From the NCBI RefSeq assembly GCF_030068475.1, contig NZ_JAQOSP010000147.1, forward strand, positions 1 through 64,000: 64,000 bases of DNA, read 5' to 3'. This stretch comes from Roseofilum acuticapitatum BLCC-M154. GTDB lineage: Bacteria; Cyanobacteriota; Cyanobacteriia; Cyanobacteriales; Desertifilaceae. Positions 38,491 to 47,434 of this stretch are shown here, one piece after another. Position numbers and translations under genes: made by a program. Every line of letters begins with the position of its first letter. Position 1 is the stretch's first letter. The notes beneath the pieces were generated by a model, which did no database searches, was not told the DNA's origin, and was given only the letters and a program-made list of their open reading frames with translations.

Positions 38491-41111
38491 TATTCTATAA
38501 ACCCGCATTCCCTAATCTTTGATTGTAGCGCCTGGCACTCTTCAGGAAGGGGGATACCCACTTTGGTGGCTAACGCCTCGGCTTGGTAACAATAACTCAG
38601 GGCAAGGTCTAGATTGCCCAATGCTTGATGGAGTAAGGCAAAGTTTTTGAGAATGTAGACTTTATTTTTAGCATCACCGATATCAGTAGCAATATTCAAG
38701 GCAGCTTGCAAGGTTTCCTCTGCTTCTGAATAGGATTCCAGTTGGATTAAAGCTTCTCCTAGGTTAGACAGTGCTGTTGCTTCTCCAGAGCGATCGCCAA
38801 TTTCTCTAGTTATAGCTAAATATTGTTCAAAATACTGTTTAGCTTCTAAGTATTCTCCAAGAGAACCACAGACAGCCCCTAGATTACCAAATGCCCTTCC
38901 TTCACCGCAGCGATCGCCAATTTCTCTAGCCATAACTAAATGCTGCTGATGATACTCTCTTGCCTGTTGGTATTGTTCTAGAGCATAGTAGATAGCTCCC
39001 AAATTTCCCAGTGCCCCTTCTTCAGCATAGCGATCGCCAATTTCCCTAGTAATCGATAAACACTTTTGAAAATAGTCGTTTGCCTGTTGGTATTGTTCTA
39101 GAGAATAATATACAAGTCCTAGATTACCTAGGGATCTCCCTTCTCTAGAGCGATCGCCATTTTCCCTGGCAATGGCTAAATCCTGTTCATGAAAATCTAG
39201 TGCCCTGTCATATTGTCCTAGGGAATAGTACACAAGTCCGAGATTACCTAGCGCTTTCCCTTCTCTAGAGCGATCGCCATTTTCCCTGGCAATGGCTAAA
39301 TGCTGCTGATGAAAATCTAGTGCCTTGTCATATTGTGCTAGATTGTAGTATGCAGAACCTAAATTCTCATAACAAATCATATCTTCTTTAGGGGTTAATT
39401 TTCCTAAGAGGCTTTTATAAACTTCTATTTGTTCCCAATAATATCCTAAATCTCCAAGTCTAGACCCTAAATTAATGATTTGCCAAGCCTTTTCCCAATC
39501 GCCTAGTTGAGAAAAATGATAAAAACTCTCCAAGTATCCTTGCAACTTTTCTAAATGACTTGCACCGGGTTTAGGTTGATACTCAGTTAACCACATTTGA
39601 GCAGCAGCATACTCTACTTGTTTCCAATTTTCCTCTTCTTGTAGAGATTCTACAGCAACCCCACGAATTAGATAATGTTGCTGCAATAGCCCCTCTGTCC
39701 GTGTTTCCTGCACCAATGCTCGCAACTGCAAGAGTTGCAATGCTTGCCACGTTGTATCCTCTCCCCACTCTCTTCCCATCGCCAAATAAAATGACTCTTC
39801 CACCGGTTTCCGATAGACTGCTCCTCGCACCAATAAGCAATAAGCAACTCTTTGATCTTTCTTCAATCGGGATAACACCTCTCTTACCCGTTCTTTTACA
39901 CTTTGCTCCAACGTTTGATGTCGATTGTTAGAATCTTCCTCAGTAAAACTCTTACCAAACTTTCGCCAATACCGCTTGACATTCCCTTGAAACGGTTTAG
40001 CCAACAGTTCACTAACCACTACTTCAATAACTAAAGGATGTCCTTCAAACGCTCTCCCTATTTGCTGGAGATAGCCCAAACTCTCCTCATCTTCCGGGAA
40101 ATCAATCCCCTTATTCTCAAACCACTGGCGAAATAACTGCTGCTGTTCCATTTCCTCTAACCCTTCCAAACATTCCTCCTGCCAAAAATGATGCTGTTTA
40201 CATTGCTCAAACTGAGTTAACCTATCCTGAGACGTGATTATCACTCGACTCTCACAACTCTCCCCCACCAACAGCGCCTCAAACAACCGCCACCATCCCT
40301 CATCCGCAAACACACTATCCACCATTCGCCCCGTTTTCGACTGCAACAGTTTTTCCATGGAGTCAAACAGCAACAAATACCCTTCCTTCCGCAACTTCGC
40401 CACCACCTGATTAAACCCCTGTTGGCTTGGCGTTTGTGGGGGTAGGGGTTTCCCTGTCAACGTCTCCCAGAACTGGACTATAAAGCCGTCAAACCCCTGT
40501 TGCCAGCTCCCATCATCAAAATTGATCCGAATCGGTTTTAACCCCGTCTGAGCCAATTCTGTGACCGCTATACATTCCGCCAGCGCCGTCTTCCCCTGCC
40601 CCGTAATCCCGGTTACGATTAAAATCCGGCACTCTCCCCTGAGACTCTCCCCCAGTCTGCCACTCTCCTCCCGTCCCACCCAAGTCTGGGGACTGTAAGC
40701 ATAGGGGTTGAGCCGAAACTCACGAGGCGCTGGCGTTTCTGTTTTGTTCTCTGAGCTTTCCCCAGTCTGTTCTGTCTTATATCCTGCCTCTTCCAACCAA
40801 GTTGGTATATCCTCCCAATTCTTCAGCACGCCCTCTTCTTTATCCAACATCACCTCAACATAGCGATAGAGTCCCTTAGATAAAGCATCTCTAACGGTTC
40901 CTACCTTAACCCCTCGCGCCTCAGCTATCTCCTCTGGAGACTTCCACAATAACAACCCTCTAAGGTCGCACTGCTCTATAGGCGTTAAAGTTTTGCGCTG
41001 ATGAGGCAAATAGTTTTGCTTGGCTTCCCTCAATTTCTCACATAAAGTCTCTAGGTTCCACTGCTGCACCGCTTCTGTAAAGAGCTTATGGGATGGCGTT
41101 TTCGAGGACAT
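38490..41111 (-). CDS. STAND protein: N-terminal HTH, NB-ARC-type ATPase, C-terminal TPRs
   Basis: An 873-aa protein. Residues about 40-90 (TPIEQCDLRGLLLWKSPEEIAEARGVKVGTV, read as two helices) form a sigma-region-4-like HTH of the kind that precedes NB-ARC domains in cyanobacteria. Walker A is GITGQGKT (168-175), Walker B-like YLLLFDSME, and RVIITSQDR is the sensor region. A long helical linker leads to seven 40-residue TPR units such as LGNLGLVYYSLGQYDRAL from about residue 590 to 865, several with near-identical DNA including HIP1 sites. STAND proteins oligomerise on ligand binding. It is the first gene of a unit with a RelE-like toxin and antitoxin, which suggests regulation or defence, but no function is proven. 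Confidence 0.85.
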   Translation of the reverse strand: MSSKTPSHKLFTEAVQQWNLETLCEKLREAKQNYLPHQRKTLTPIEQCDLRGLLLWKSPEEIAEARGVKVGTVRDALSKGLYRYVEVMLDKEEGVLKNWEDIPTWLEEAGYKTEQTGESSENKTETPAPREFRLNPYAYSPQTWVGREESGRLGESLRGECRILIVTGITGQGKTALAECIAVTELAQTGLKPIRINFDDGSWQQGFDGFIVQFWETLTGKPLPPQTPSQQGFNQVVAKLRKEGYLLLFDSMEKLLQSKTGRMVDSVFADEGWWRLFEALLVGESCESRVIITSQDRLTQFEQCKQHHFWQEECLEGLEEMEQQQLFRQWFENKGIDFPEDEESLGYLQQIGRAFEGHPLVIEVVVSELLAKPFQGNVKRYWRKFGKSFTEEDSNNRHQTLEQSVKERVREVLSRLKKDQRVAYCLLVRGAVYRKPVEESFYLAMGREWGEDTTWQALQLLQLRALVQETRTEGLLQQHYLIRGVAVESLQEEENWKQVEYAAAQMWLTEYQPKPGASHLEKLQGYLESFYHFSQLGDWEKAWQIINLGSRLGDLGYYWEQIEVYKSLLGKLTPKEDMICYENLGSAYYNLAQYDKALDFHQQHLAIARENGDRSREGKALGNLGLVYYSLGQYDRALDFHEQDLAIARENGDRSREGRSLGNLGLVYYSLEQYQQANDYFQKCLSITREIGDRYAEEGALGNLGAIYYALEQYQQAREYHQQHLVMAREIGDRCGEGRAFGNLGAVCGSLGEYLEAKQYFEQYLAITREIGDRSGEATALSNLGEALIQLESYSEAEETLQAALNIATDIGDAKNKVYILKNFALLHQALGNLDLALSYCYQAEALATKVGIPLPEECQALQSKIRECGFIE

Positions 41112-41243
41112 CTTCTGAAAAACCCGATCAAAATCCTAACTCAAATCCTAACCTAAATTGAGGTAATCGACGAGAAAAGTTAGGAAATGCATCTGTAGAT
41201 ACCTTTTTTTATCGGCTTTAGGGTGGACATATCTAATCAATTT

Positions 41244-41489
41244 ATGGACTCAAGCACCATGAAAAAAAGATCTGAAAAAATCGAAAGTCAACCTAAAGCA
41301 CACCATCTGATACAATCGATGGAAGACGTGGAAACGGTGATGAGTATTGACCCCAAACGGCAAATGGTGCAAGCTGTATCCCCTGTTCCTTCAGGAGTTA
41401 ATTCAGAATTATCTTTACTCCTACATCTAGAGTTTTTTCTGCTTCTTTGCTTACATTTGTTGGTTTTATGTCAATTGAAGCGGCGCTAA
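41244..41489 (+). CDS. Possible small membrane protein, unrecognised
   Basis: An open frame of 81 codons from ATG 41244 (a second ATG at 41259). The N-terminal half is polar (MKKRSEKIESQPKAHHL), the C-terminal half ends in one strongly hydrophobic segment (LLLHLEFFLLLCLHLLVL) followed by KRR, so it could be a tail-anchored peptide. There is no clear ribosome binding site, and I do not recognise the family. It lies in the gap between the STAND gene and ndhN and could also be chance. Confidence 0.35.
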   Translation: MDSSTMKKRSEKIESQPKAHHLIQSMEDVETVMSIDPKRQMVQAVSPVPSGVNSELSLLLHLEFFLLLCLHLLVLCQLKRR

Positions 41490-41666
41490 ATGAGGGTCAT
41501 AAGAAGCCGGTTTCTGTATCCTAAAAATGGAGCTGAAAGAGTGGGTATTTGAATCAGGGGACTGATGGCTGGGGCGATCGCTCCCCGGCTTGAATCCATC
41601 CCCCCACGGGAAAAATGCCGAACTCACGTTAAAATAAACCAGGATTACATCAGGTCAGGTGAGAGT

Positions 41667-42143
41667 ATGGCACTAATTATCACGGGTAAGAAGCTCATTC
41701 GAGACTTAGAAAGCGAAGGCGCACTGGGCATGTATGTGCCACTAGAAGGAGGAGAGGAAGGACGCTATATCCGCCGCGTAAGAGCAGCAGGTTATACAGC
41801 ACTATCCCTTGATGCACGAGGGTTCGGAGATTTATCAGCTTATTTAACGGGAGTGCATGGAGTACGGCCTGCCCATCTGGGTAAAAAGAGCAGTGGTAAA
41901 AAAGCGGCTGTGGGTGATGTCTATTTTATTCCACCGATTATTCAAACCCAGGTCGCTCAACTGCCTCCAAAGTCAAAAGGGCTACTGTTGTGGATTATCG
42001 AAGGCCATATTCTATCGTCAGAAGAACTCGGTTATCTAGCGACGTTGCCCAGTTTACAGCCTAAAGTAAAAGTAATTGTGGAATTAGGGGGCGATCGCGA
42101 TGTTCGTTGGCTCCCCCTGAAACAAGCCCTATCAGGTTCCTAG
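41667..42143 (+). CDS. ndhN: NAD(P)H-quinone oxidoreductase subunit N
   Basis: NdhN (158 aa), a subunit of the cyanobacterial and plastid NDH-1 complex, which carries electrons to plastoquinone in respiration and cyclic flow. It is recognised by MALIITGKKLIRDLE, YVPLEGGEEGRYIRRVRAAGY, DLSAYLTGVHGVRPAHLGKK, LPPKSKGLLLWIIEGHILS and VKVIVELGGDRD. The open frame extends 34 codons upstream, but the family start matches ATG 41667, preceded by AGGTGAGAG. It is followed by the vWA gene after 40 bp on the same strand. Confidence 0.95.
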   Translation: MALIITGKKLIRDLESEGALGMYVPLEGGEEGRYIRRVRAAGYTALSLDARGFGDLSAYLTGVHGVRPAHLGKKSSGKKAAVGDVYFIPPIIQTQVAQLPPKSKGLLLWIIEGHILSSEELGYLATLPSLQPKVKVIVELGGDRDVRWLPLKQALSGS

Positions 42144-42183
42144 CATTACCTGCTCATAACCCTATATCAAGGAGATCGCATCG

Positions 42184-42807
42184 ATGGCAGAAGAGATTCT
42201 CAGAAACCGCGACTATACTCTGATTATCGATAAAAGTAATAGTATGTCGCTGCAAGATCAGCCTGAAGGTAAAAGTCGGTGGCAAGCGGCCCAAGAGTCT
42301 ACATTTAAGGTAGCCCAATTCTGTGAAAAACTCGATCCAGATGGGATTACGGTTTATTTGTTTGCTGCTAACTTCCGCCGCTATGATAATGTCACGGCTA
42401 GTAAGGTAGAGCAAATCTTCCAGGAAAATACTCCTTCTGGAATCACTAAGTTCGATCAAGTGCTTGAACATGCTCTGAATAATTATTTTGAGCGCAAAAG
42501 TGCCGGTCAAGCCAAAGAGAACGGGGAAACCTTTTTGGTGATTACGGATGGTATTGAAGGGGAGGAAGAAAAGAAAGGGGCGATCGCCTTAATTCGAGAT
42601 GCATCGACTAAAATCGATCGCGATGAAGAGTTGGCGATTTCCTTTATTCAAGTGGGCAAAGATCCCAAAGTGACGGAGTTTCTCAAGGCTTTAGATGACC
42701 GGATGATCGAAGTCGGTGCGAAATTCGACATTGTGGATACTGTTATCATGGAGGAAATGGAGTCCATGACCCTGACCGATGTGCTAATGAACGCTATTTA
42801 TGATTAG
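42184..42807 (+). CDS. von Willebrand factor A domain protein
   Basis: A 207-aa single-domain vWA protein. The metal-binding MIDAS motif DKSNS is at residues 16-20, with the threonine in SGITKFDQ and the aspartate in VITDGIEG completing the site. There is no signal peptide, so it is cytosolic. Such proteins act in assembly of complexes by Mg-dependent binding to partners. It lies between ndhN and the motif-repeat protein, which might be its partner; that is inference. A GGAG ribosome binding site precedes the ATG. Confidence 0.88.
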   Translation: MAEEILRNRDYTLIIDKSNSMSLQDQPEGKSRWQAAQESTFKVAQFCEKLDPDGITVYLFAANFRRYDNVTASKVEQIFQENTPSGITKFDQVLEHALNNYFERKSAGQAKENGETFLVITDGIEGEEEKKGAIALIRDASTKIDRDEELAISFIQVGKDPKVTEFLKALDDRMIEVGAKFDIVDTVIMEEMESMTLTDVLMNAIYD

Positions 42808-42858
42808 GGTCAAGGGGAAAGTTTAATTTCCTAGAGTATTGGGGAGGTTTGGCAAACC

Positions 42859-43611
42859 ATGGGTTCTATTGATGATTTCTTGAATGACTTGAAGGCTCAA
42901 CATCAGCAGAAACAGTCCGGAGAGCGCCAACCTCCCCCTGCCGATCCCTCCCCTAAGCAGAGTCAAGAGAATGAGCCGATGGATGATGTGCTGGCAGATA
43001 TTAAGTCTCAGTTTGTACGTGGGAATGATACAGAGGGAGAGGATGTTGGGTTAGATGAGCTTCGTCAACGGTATCAGCCAGAAAAAAACGCGCCTTCTGT
43101 AAAGTCTGAGGCTTCAGAATTAGATTTAGACCAGATTCGACAACGTTACAAGCCAGAAAAAAACGCGCCTTCTGTAAAGTCTGAGGCTTCAGAATTAGAT
43201 TTAGACCAGATTCGACAACGTTACGAGGCGCAAAAAAAACAGGGTTCTGCACCGTCGAGTGGTGCAGAACCAGATTTAGAGCAAGTGCGTTTAAGGGCGA
43301 TGCAAATGCGATCGCAACGGGAAGCGGCAAAAGCTTCGGCTGCTCAGACGGATGATGTTCTGGATAATATGCGCGATCGCTACATTCAAAATCGTGCCAT
43401 TGAACGCCAAAAACGAGAAGCCGCAGAACGGGAGGAAAAACTCCGCCGTCAACAACGAGAAGCGCTCAAACCCCGCGCCAGGGAATGGTTGGCACGGCTC
43501 GATCCCTATTCGGATGAGGGGTTCTGGTTTGACAGTTTTGCCCAAGGATATGGCGATCGCCTGGAAGCTGCCGTAGATTATCTGCAAGCCCTGGAAGACA
43601 CATCTCGGTAG
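42859..43611 (+). CDS. Low-complexity protein with seven short helical motifs
   Basis: A 250-aa acidic/basic, Gln-rich and largely disordered protein. A motif of the form D-[LVF]-L-x-x-[LIVM]-[RK]-x-[RQ]-[YFH] recurs seven times: DDFLNDLKAQH (start), DDVLADIKSQF, GLDELRQRYQ, DLDQIRQRYK, DLDQIRQRYE, DLEQVRLRAM and VLDNMRDRYI. The middle copies arose by a 75-bp tandem duplication. The C-terminal 45 residues (WLARLDPYSDEGFWFDSFAQGY) look folded. I do not know the family's function; the repeated motif suggests multivalent binding. It is 51 bp after the vWA gene. Confidence 0.8.
   Translation: MGSIDDFLNDLKAQHQQKQSGERQPPPADPSPKQSQENEPMDDVLADIKSQFVRGNDTEGEDVGLDELRQRYQPEKNAPSVKSEASELDLDQIRQRYKPEKNAPSVKSEASELDLDQIRQRYEAQKKQGSAPSSGAEPDLEQVRLRAMQMRSQREAAKASAAQTDDVLDNMRDRYIQNRAIERQKREAAEREEKLRRQQREALKPRAREWLARLDPYSDEGFWFDSFAQGYGDRLEAAVDYLQALEDTSR
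43077..43224 (+). repeat. 75-bp tandem duplication inside the motif-repeat gene
   Basis: The block starting GCCAGAAAAAAACGCGCC at 43077 is repeated at 43152 with no visible mismatch for 73 bp. The period of 75 keeps the frame and encodes 25 residues, so it adds one motif plus linker. The lack of silent changes implies a recent event. Confidence 0.9.
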
Positions 43612-43617
43612 GGATAG

Positions 43618-43651
43618 GGAGATGGGGAGATGGGGAGATGGGGAGATGGGG
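43618..43651. repeat. 8-bp tandem repeat (GGAGATGG)x4
   Basis: About four copies of GGAGATGG follow the stop codon of the motif-repeat gene. The gap 43612-43795 also holds CCCTATTCCCCATTCCCCATTCCC and a GCGCGAAGCGC palindrome (43775-43785) just before the ldpA start. Similar G-rich runs lie at the end of recQ (56127-56168). Confidence 0.7.
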
Positions 43652-43795
43652 AGGATCTCTGATTAGCCATTACCCATTGCTTGTAATGCGTTGTATTTCT
43701 GTTATAATACAAAATAATCCAATCTTAACTTGTTACCAATGCCTATTCCCTATTCCCCATTCCCCATTCCCTAGCGCGAAGCGCTATATTTTATA

Positions 43796-44992
43796 GTGAC
43801 TGTAAACCTCCCCATTTTGGCGACAAGGCCTTATCTTAAAAGGGTGACTCAACTGTACCCTGCCCTCAACTCAATCCGGGATCATCGCTGGTTCAAGCTC
43901 ATTTGCGGAGCCAGTTATCAACATATCCCTGCCATTCGGAATCTGACGTTGGCTTATACCCTAGCGGGAGCCGACTGCATTGATGTGGCGGCCGATCCGG
44001 CTGTTATTGCTGTCGCTCAAGAAGCTATCTCTGCCGCTCGTCGTCTCAAAACCGAAACCTGGCAACGTCAACTCGGTCAACCCGGTAAAGACCACGATCC
44101 CCTAATCATGGCCAGCCTCAATGATGGAGAAGATCCCCATTTTCGTAAAGCCGAATTTGACCCATCCTGTTGTCCTTCAGACTGTCCTCGGCCCTGCGAA
44201 CGGGTTTGCCCTGCCCAAGCCATTCAACTGGCAATTCATCCAGAGGTCGGTGTAATTGACCAACGCTGCTATGGTTGCGGCCGGTGTGTACCCGTTTGTC
44301 CCCACAACCGGATTGTGACTCGCTCCTACATTTCCACCCCTCAAATCCTTGTGCCTCAACTGATTGAACAAGGTATTGATGCGCTAGAAATTCATACCCA
44401 GACCTCCCATCATACAGACTTCAAACGTCTTTGGCAAGCGATTCAACCCCACGCGGCATCCCTGCGGTTAATCGCCATTAGCTGTCCAGACGGCGATCGC
44501 CTCATCGACTATCTTTGGTCTCTCCATGAACTCGTTCAACCCCTGTCCTGCCCTGTGATCTGGCAACTCGATGGTCGTCCCATGAGTGGGGACATCAGCT
44601 CCGCAACCACCCACCGCACCATCAAACTCGCCCAAAAAGTCATCGACTCCGGCTTTCCAGGAGCCTTACAACTAGCAGGTGGAACGAACGACTATACGGT
44701 TCCCAAGCTCAGAAGCTTAGGACTCTTGGGAACCCTAGAGACAAACAAGCTTGGATCGAACTCATACCCAGGGAACGATCCAAAATCCCCCATTATAGGT
44801 GTTGCCTATGGTAGCTATGCTCGCGTCCTACTCTCGCCCATTTTGGAACCCTTGGAACCATCCGAAAGCCCAACGGATCAATCCTCCCAGGGATTGGCCT
44901 ATCCCCATCTAGAAGACCATCCTGACCTTCTGTGGGCAGGAGTTGAGTTAGCCCATACCCTAGTCTCCCAGCTCAAACCCCTGCCCTTGTAA
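43796..44992 (+). CDS. ldpA: LdpA, iron-sulfur protein of the circadian light/redox input
   Basis: A 398-aa protein. LdpA of Synechococcus elongatus carries Fe-S clusters, senses redox state and modulates the circadian period with light. Here WFKLICGASYQHIPAIRNL and DCIDVAADPAVI match the N-terminal part; cluster ligands lie in CCPSDCPRPCERVCP and CYGCGRCVPVCPHN (a bacterial 2x[4Fe-4S]-like pattern). The start is GTG at 43796. It follows the NdhN/vWA group and precedes ycf45 by 33 bp, so it probably shares a transcript with ycf45. Confidence 0.9.
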   Translation: MTVNLPILATRPYLKRVTQLYPALNSIRDHRWFKLICGASYQHIPAIRNLTLAYTLAGADCIDVAADPAVIAVAQEAISAARRLKTETWQRQLGQPGKDHDPLIMASLNDGEDPHFRKAEFDPSCCPSDCPRPCERVCPAQAIQLAIHPEVGVIDQRCYGCGRCVPVCPHNRIVTRSYISTPQILVPQLIEQGIDALEIHTQTSHHTDFKRLWQAIQPHAASLRLIAISCPDGDRLIDYLWSLHELVQPLSCPVIWQLDGRPMSGDISSATTHRTIKLAQKVIDSGFPGALQLAGGTNDYTVPKLRSLGLLGTLETNKLGSNSYPGNDPKSPIIGVAYGSYARVLLSPILEPLEPSESPTDQSSQGLAYPHLEDHPDLLWAGVELAHTLVSQLKPLPL

Positions 44993-45025
44993 GCCAATCC
45001 TATCCCCTTATCAAATCCTGATTTT

Positions 45026-46900
45026 ATGAACGCTTTTGAACTGCCTCGGATGCCGGAATCCGCAAACCCTCAAATCGCCAAACAACCCTCAAAGGATATG
45101 GCCGACGACTTAAAACAATTGCTCGATATTTTACCGGTAACCATTCGCCAAACCTTAGAAGCCCATGAAAACTGCGCCCAACTGATTGAAATTGTCCTAG
45201 ATTTAGGTCGGCTCCCCGAAGCTCGCTTTCCCAAACAAGTGGCTGAATATGTTACTGATACCCCTGTAACCCGCGAAGATATACAATACTGTCTAGATCG
45301 CGTGGGTCACTTTGGCGGGGATAACCGGGCAGGAATCGAACAAACTTTACATCGGATCAGTGCCATTCGTAACCGTACCGGAGAAATTATCGGCTTGACC
45401 TTGCGGGTGGGTCGAGCTGTATTTGGAACCATTGGCATGATTCGGGATTTAGTCGAGCGCGGACAATCTATTTTAATGCTCGGTCGTCCTGGTGTAGGAA
45501 AGACTACTGCTTTGCGAGAAATTGCCAGGGTATTGGCGGATGAACTCCATAAGCGTGTGGTGATCATTGACACTTCTAATGAAATTGCGGGTGATGGCGA
45601 TATTCCCCATCCGGCGATCGGTCGCGCTCGGCGGATGCAAGTAGCTCGTCCCGAACTTCAGCATCAAGTGATGATTGAAGCTGTGGAAAACCACATGCCC
45701 GAAGTGATTGTCATTGATGAAATTGGCACAGAACTCGAAGCCTTAGCCGCTCGCACCATTGCCGAACGGGGTGTAATGCTTGTCGGCACTGCCCACGGGA
45801 ACCAACTGGAAAACCTGATTAAAAACCCCACCCTTTCCGATTTAGTCGGAGGTATTCAGGCCGTTACCCTAGGGGATGATGAAGCTCGGCGACGGGGATC
45901 GCAAAAAACCGTTTTAGAGCGCAAATCTCCGCCTACCTTCGAGATTGCCATTGAAATGCAAGAGCGTCAACGGTGGATTGTCCACGAACAGGTGGATCAG
46001 ATGATTGATGGACTCTTGCGGGGGCGACAACCCACACCCGAAGTGCGTACCGTCAATGAGCAAGGTGAGGTCGTCATTACCCATGAAACGACTGAGAATG
46101 GGTTAGCTATTCAACGGCCCACTGGTCGCCGTTCTGGGCCTAATGGCAAGTCTAATCCCCTGACTCCCATTCCATTATCGAGTAGTGGAGCAGGAGAAGG
46201 TCAAGGTTGGTCGAAGGCCCAGAATGTTAAAGGTTGGCGCAGTCAGGGGCATATGTTTCCGGTCTCCCATGACACTAAATATGCACCTTTTCCCCAAGCT
46301 GTAGTTCCCGAACAAGAATCCTTTGATCAAATGCTGGAAGATTCTTTAAGTCGTGCTGGAGGAACAGAGCGACCCGCAGGGCCTAATGGAGAGGATTGGC
46401 CGTTGCATATTTATCCCTATGGTATTAGTCGTCATCAATTGGAGCAGGTGATTCGCACGTTGAATTTGCCGGTGTTACTGACTAAGGATATTGATGGTGC
46501 GGATGCAGTGTTGGCCCTGCGATCGCATCTGAAAACCCAAGGTAAACTCAAGCAAATGGCCCGGTCTCGCCATCTTCCGGTACATACGCTCAAGTCCAAC
46601 ACGGTTCCTCAGATGATTCGGACTCTGCAACGACTGTTGGATCTCGATGCTTCCCATGTGAATCAGGCCGTCGATCTCAATCTATTTGCCCGCAGTGGTG
46701 CAGAAGATGAGTTAGAAGCCCTCGAAGAAGCTCGCTTGGCCGTAGAACAGATTGTGATTCCCAAGGGGCAACCGGTGGAACTATTGCCCCGCTCTGGAAA
46801 AGTCCGCAAGATGCAACATGAGCTAGTGGAGCATTATCGGCTCAAATCTGATAGTTTCGGTGAAGAACCGAATCGCCGTCTGCGGATTTATCCCGCTTGA
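45026..46900 (+). CDS. ycf45: Ycf45: AAA ATPase with C-terminal R3H domain
   Basis: A 624-aa protein conserved in cyanobacteria and algal plastids. An ATPase domain related to SpoIIIAA/secretion ATPases has Walker [10 protein letters not shown] and Walker B VIVIDEIG, with [17 protein letters not shown] long variable linker (SGAGEGQGW region) follows, then a small domain with [16 protein letters not shown] and an R3H nucleic-acid-binding domain with RKMQH (R-x3-H) near the end. It probably binds single-stranded nucleic acid in an ATP-dependent manner; its exact task is unknown. It is the last gene before a palindrome that may end transcription. Confidence 0.88.
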   Translation: MNAFELPRMPESANPQIAKQPSKDMADDLKQLLDILPVTIRQTLEAHENCAQLIEIVLDLGRLPEARFPKQVAEYVTDTPVTREDIQYCLDRVGHFGGDNRAGIEQTLHRISAIRNRTGEIIGLTLRVGRAVFGTIGMIRDLVERGQSILMLGRPGVGKTTALREIARVLADELHKRVVIIDTSNEIAGDGDIPHPAIGRARRMQVARPELQHQVMIEAVENHMPEVIVIDEIGTELEALAARTIAERGVMLVGTAHGNQLENLIKNPTLSDLVGGIQAVTLGDDEARRRGSQKTVLERKSPPTFEIAIEMQERQRWIVHEQVDQMIDGLLRGRQPTPEVRTVNEQGEVVITHETTENGLAIQRPTGRRSGPNGKSNPLTPIPLSSSGAGEGQGWSKAQNVKGWRSQGHMFPVSHDTKYAPFPQAVVPEQESFDQMLEDSLSRAGGTERPAGPNGEDWPLHIYPYGISRHQLEQVIRTLNLPVLLTKDIDGADAVLALRSHLKTQGKLKQMARSRHLPVHTLKSNTVPQMIRTLQRLLDLDASHVNQAVDLNLFARSGAEDELEALEEARLAVEQIVIPKGQPVELLPRSGKVRKMQHELVEHYRLKSDSFGEEPNRRLRIYPA

Positions 46901-46920
46901 AGCTTTAATACTTTGTGCCT

Positions 46921-46952
46921 AAGTGAGGGAGAAAAATTTTTCTCCCTTACTT
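46921..46952 (+). terminator. Palindrome after ycf45, likely terminator
   Basis: AAGTGAGGGAGAAAAA is followed directly by TTTTTCTCCCTTACTT, a 16-bp inverted repeat with one G-U pair. The stem GGGAGAAA/TTTCTCCC would fold with an AATT loop. It lies 20 bp after the ycf45 stop and before tRNA-Ser. Confidence 0.6.
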
Positions 46953-47024
46953 GACCTAATCAGCTAACTTATGATATGTTTATGAATCGGTAGGTAATTA
47001 ACCTACTTCCCATCAGTTTCACCT

Positions 47025-47111
47025 GGAGAGGTGGCCGAGTGGTTGAAGGCGCGACACTGGAAATGTCGTTTAGTGGTAACGCTAACGGGGGTTCGAATCC
47101 CCCCCTCTCCG
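47025..47111 (+). tRNA. tRNA-Ser(GGA)
   Basis: An 87-nt class II tRNA. Acceptor stem GGAGAGG/CCTCTCC, anticodon stem CGACA/TGTCG with loop CTGGAAA (anticodon GGA at 47059-47061), a long variable arm TTTAGTGGTAACGCTAAC, and T-arm GGGGG-TTCGAAT-CCCCC. The discriminator is G. CCA is not encoded, as is usual in cyanobacteria. Confidence 0.97.
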
Positions 47112-47147
47112 TTCCCTGCTTGGGTGAGTACATCAGATTTAAAGATT

Positions 47148-47426
47148 ATGGTCTCGACTATACAAATTGAGCATCAACCCAGCCGCGAACACCTCGATCG
47201 ACTGGGAATCTGGGATTGTACCATCTGGGAGAAAGAAGTCTCTGAGTTTCCCTGGACATATGATTGCTCGGAAACCTGTTACTTACTCACCGGAGAAGTG
47301 ATTGTTACGCCTGATGATGGGGAACCGGTACAATTTGCCCAGGGCGATTTAGTCACCTTTCCTGCTGGACTCTCCTGTACGTGGAAAATCCTCAAACCGG
47401 TTCGCAAACATTATTTTATGGAATAA
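47148..47426 (+). CDS. Small cupin-domain protein
   Basis: A 92-aa cupin barrel: CTIWEKEVSEFPWTYD, CYLLTGEVIVTPDDGEPVQFAQGDLVTFPAGLSCTW read as the two cupin motifs (G-D-L-V-x-F-P-x-G present). The reading frame runs back through the tRNA, but the true start is ATG 47148. Family members with this form (EutQ or ureidoglycine-like) bind metal or small ligands; the substrate is unknown. It is eight bases before the PhyH-type gene on the same strand, so the two are probably co-expressed. Confidence 0.85.
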   Translation: MVSTIQIEHQPSREHLDRLGIWDCTIWEKEVSEFPWTYDCSETCYLLTGEVIVTPDDGEPVQFAQGDLVTFPAGLSCTWKILKPVRKHYFME

Positions 47427-47434
47427 AGGTTGAT

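Noticed and set aside
47031-47147. Upstream extension of the cupin gene through the tRNA
   Set aside because: The extension translates tRNA-Ser sequence; the cupin fold is complete from ATG 47148.
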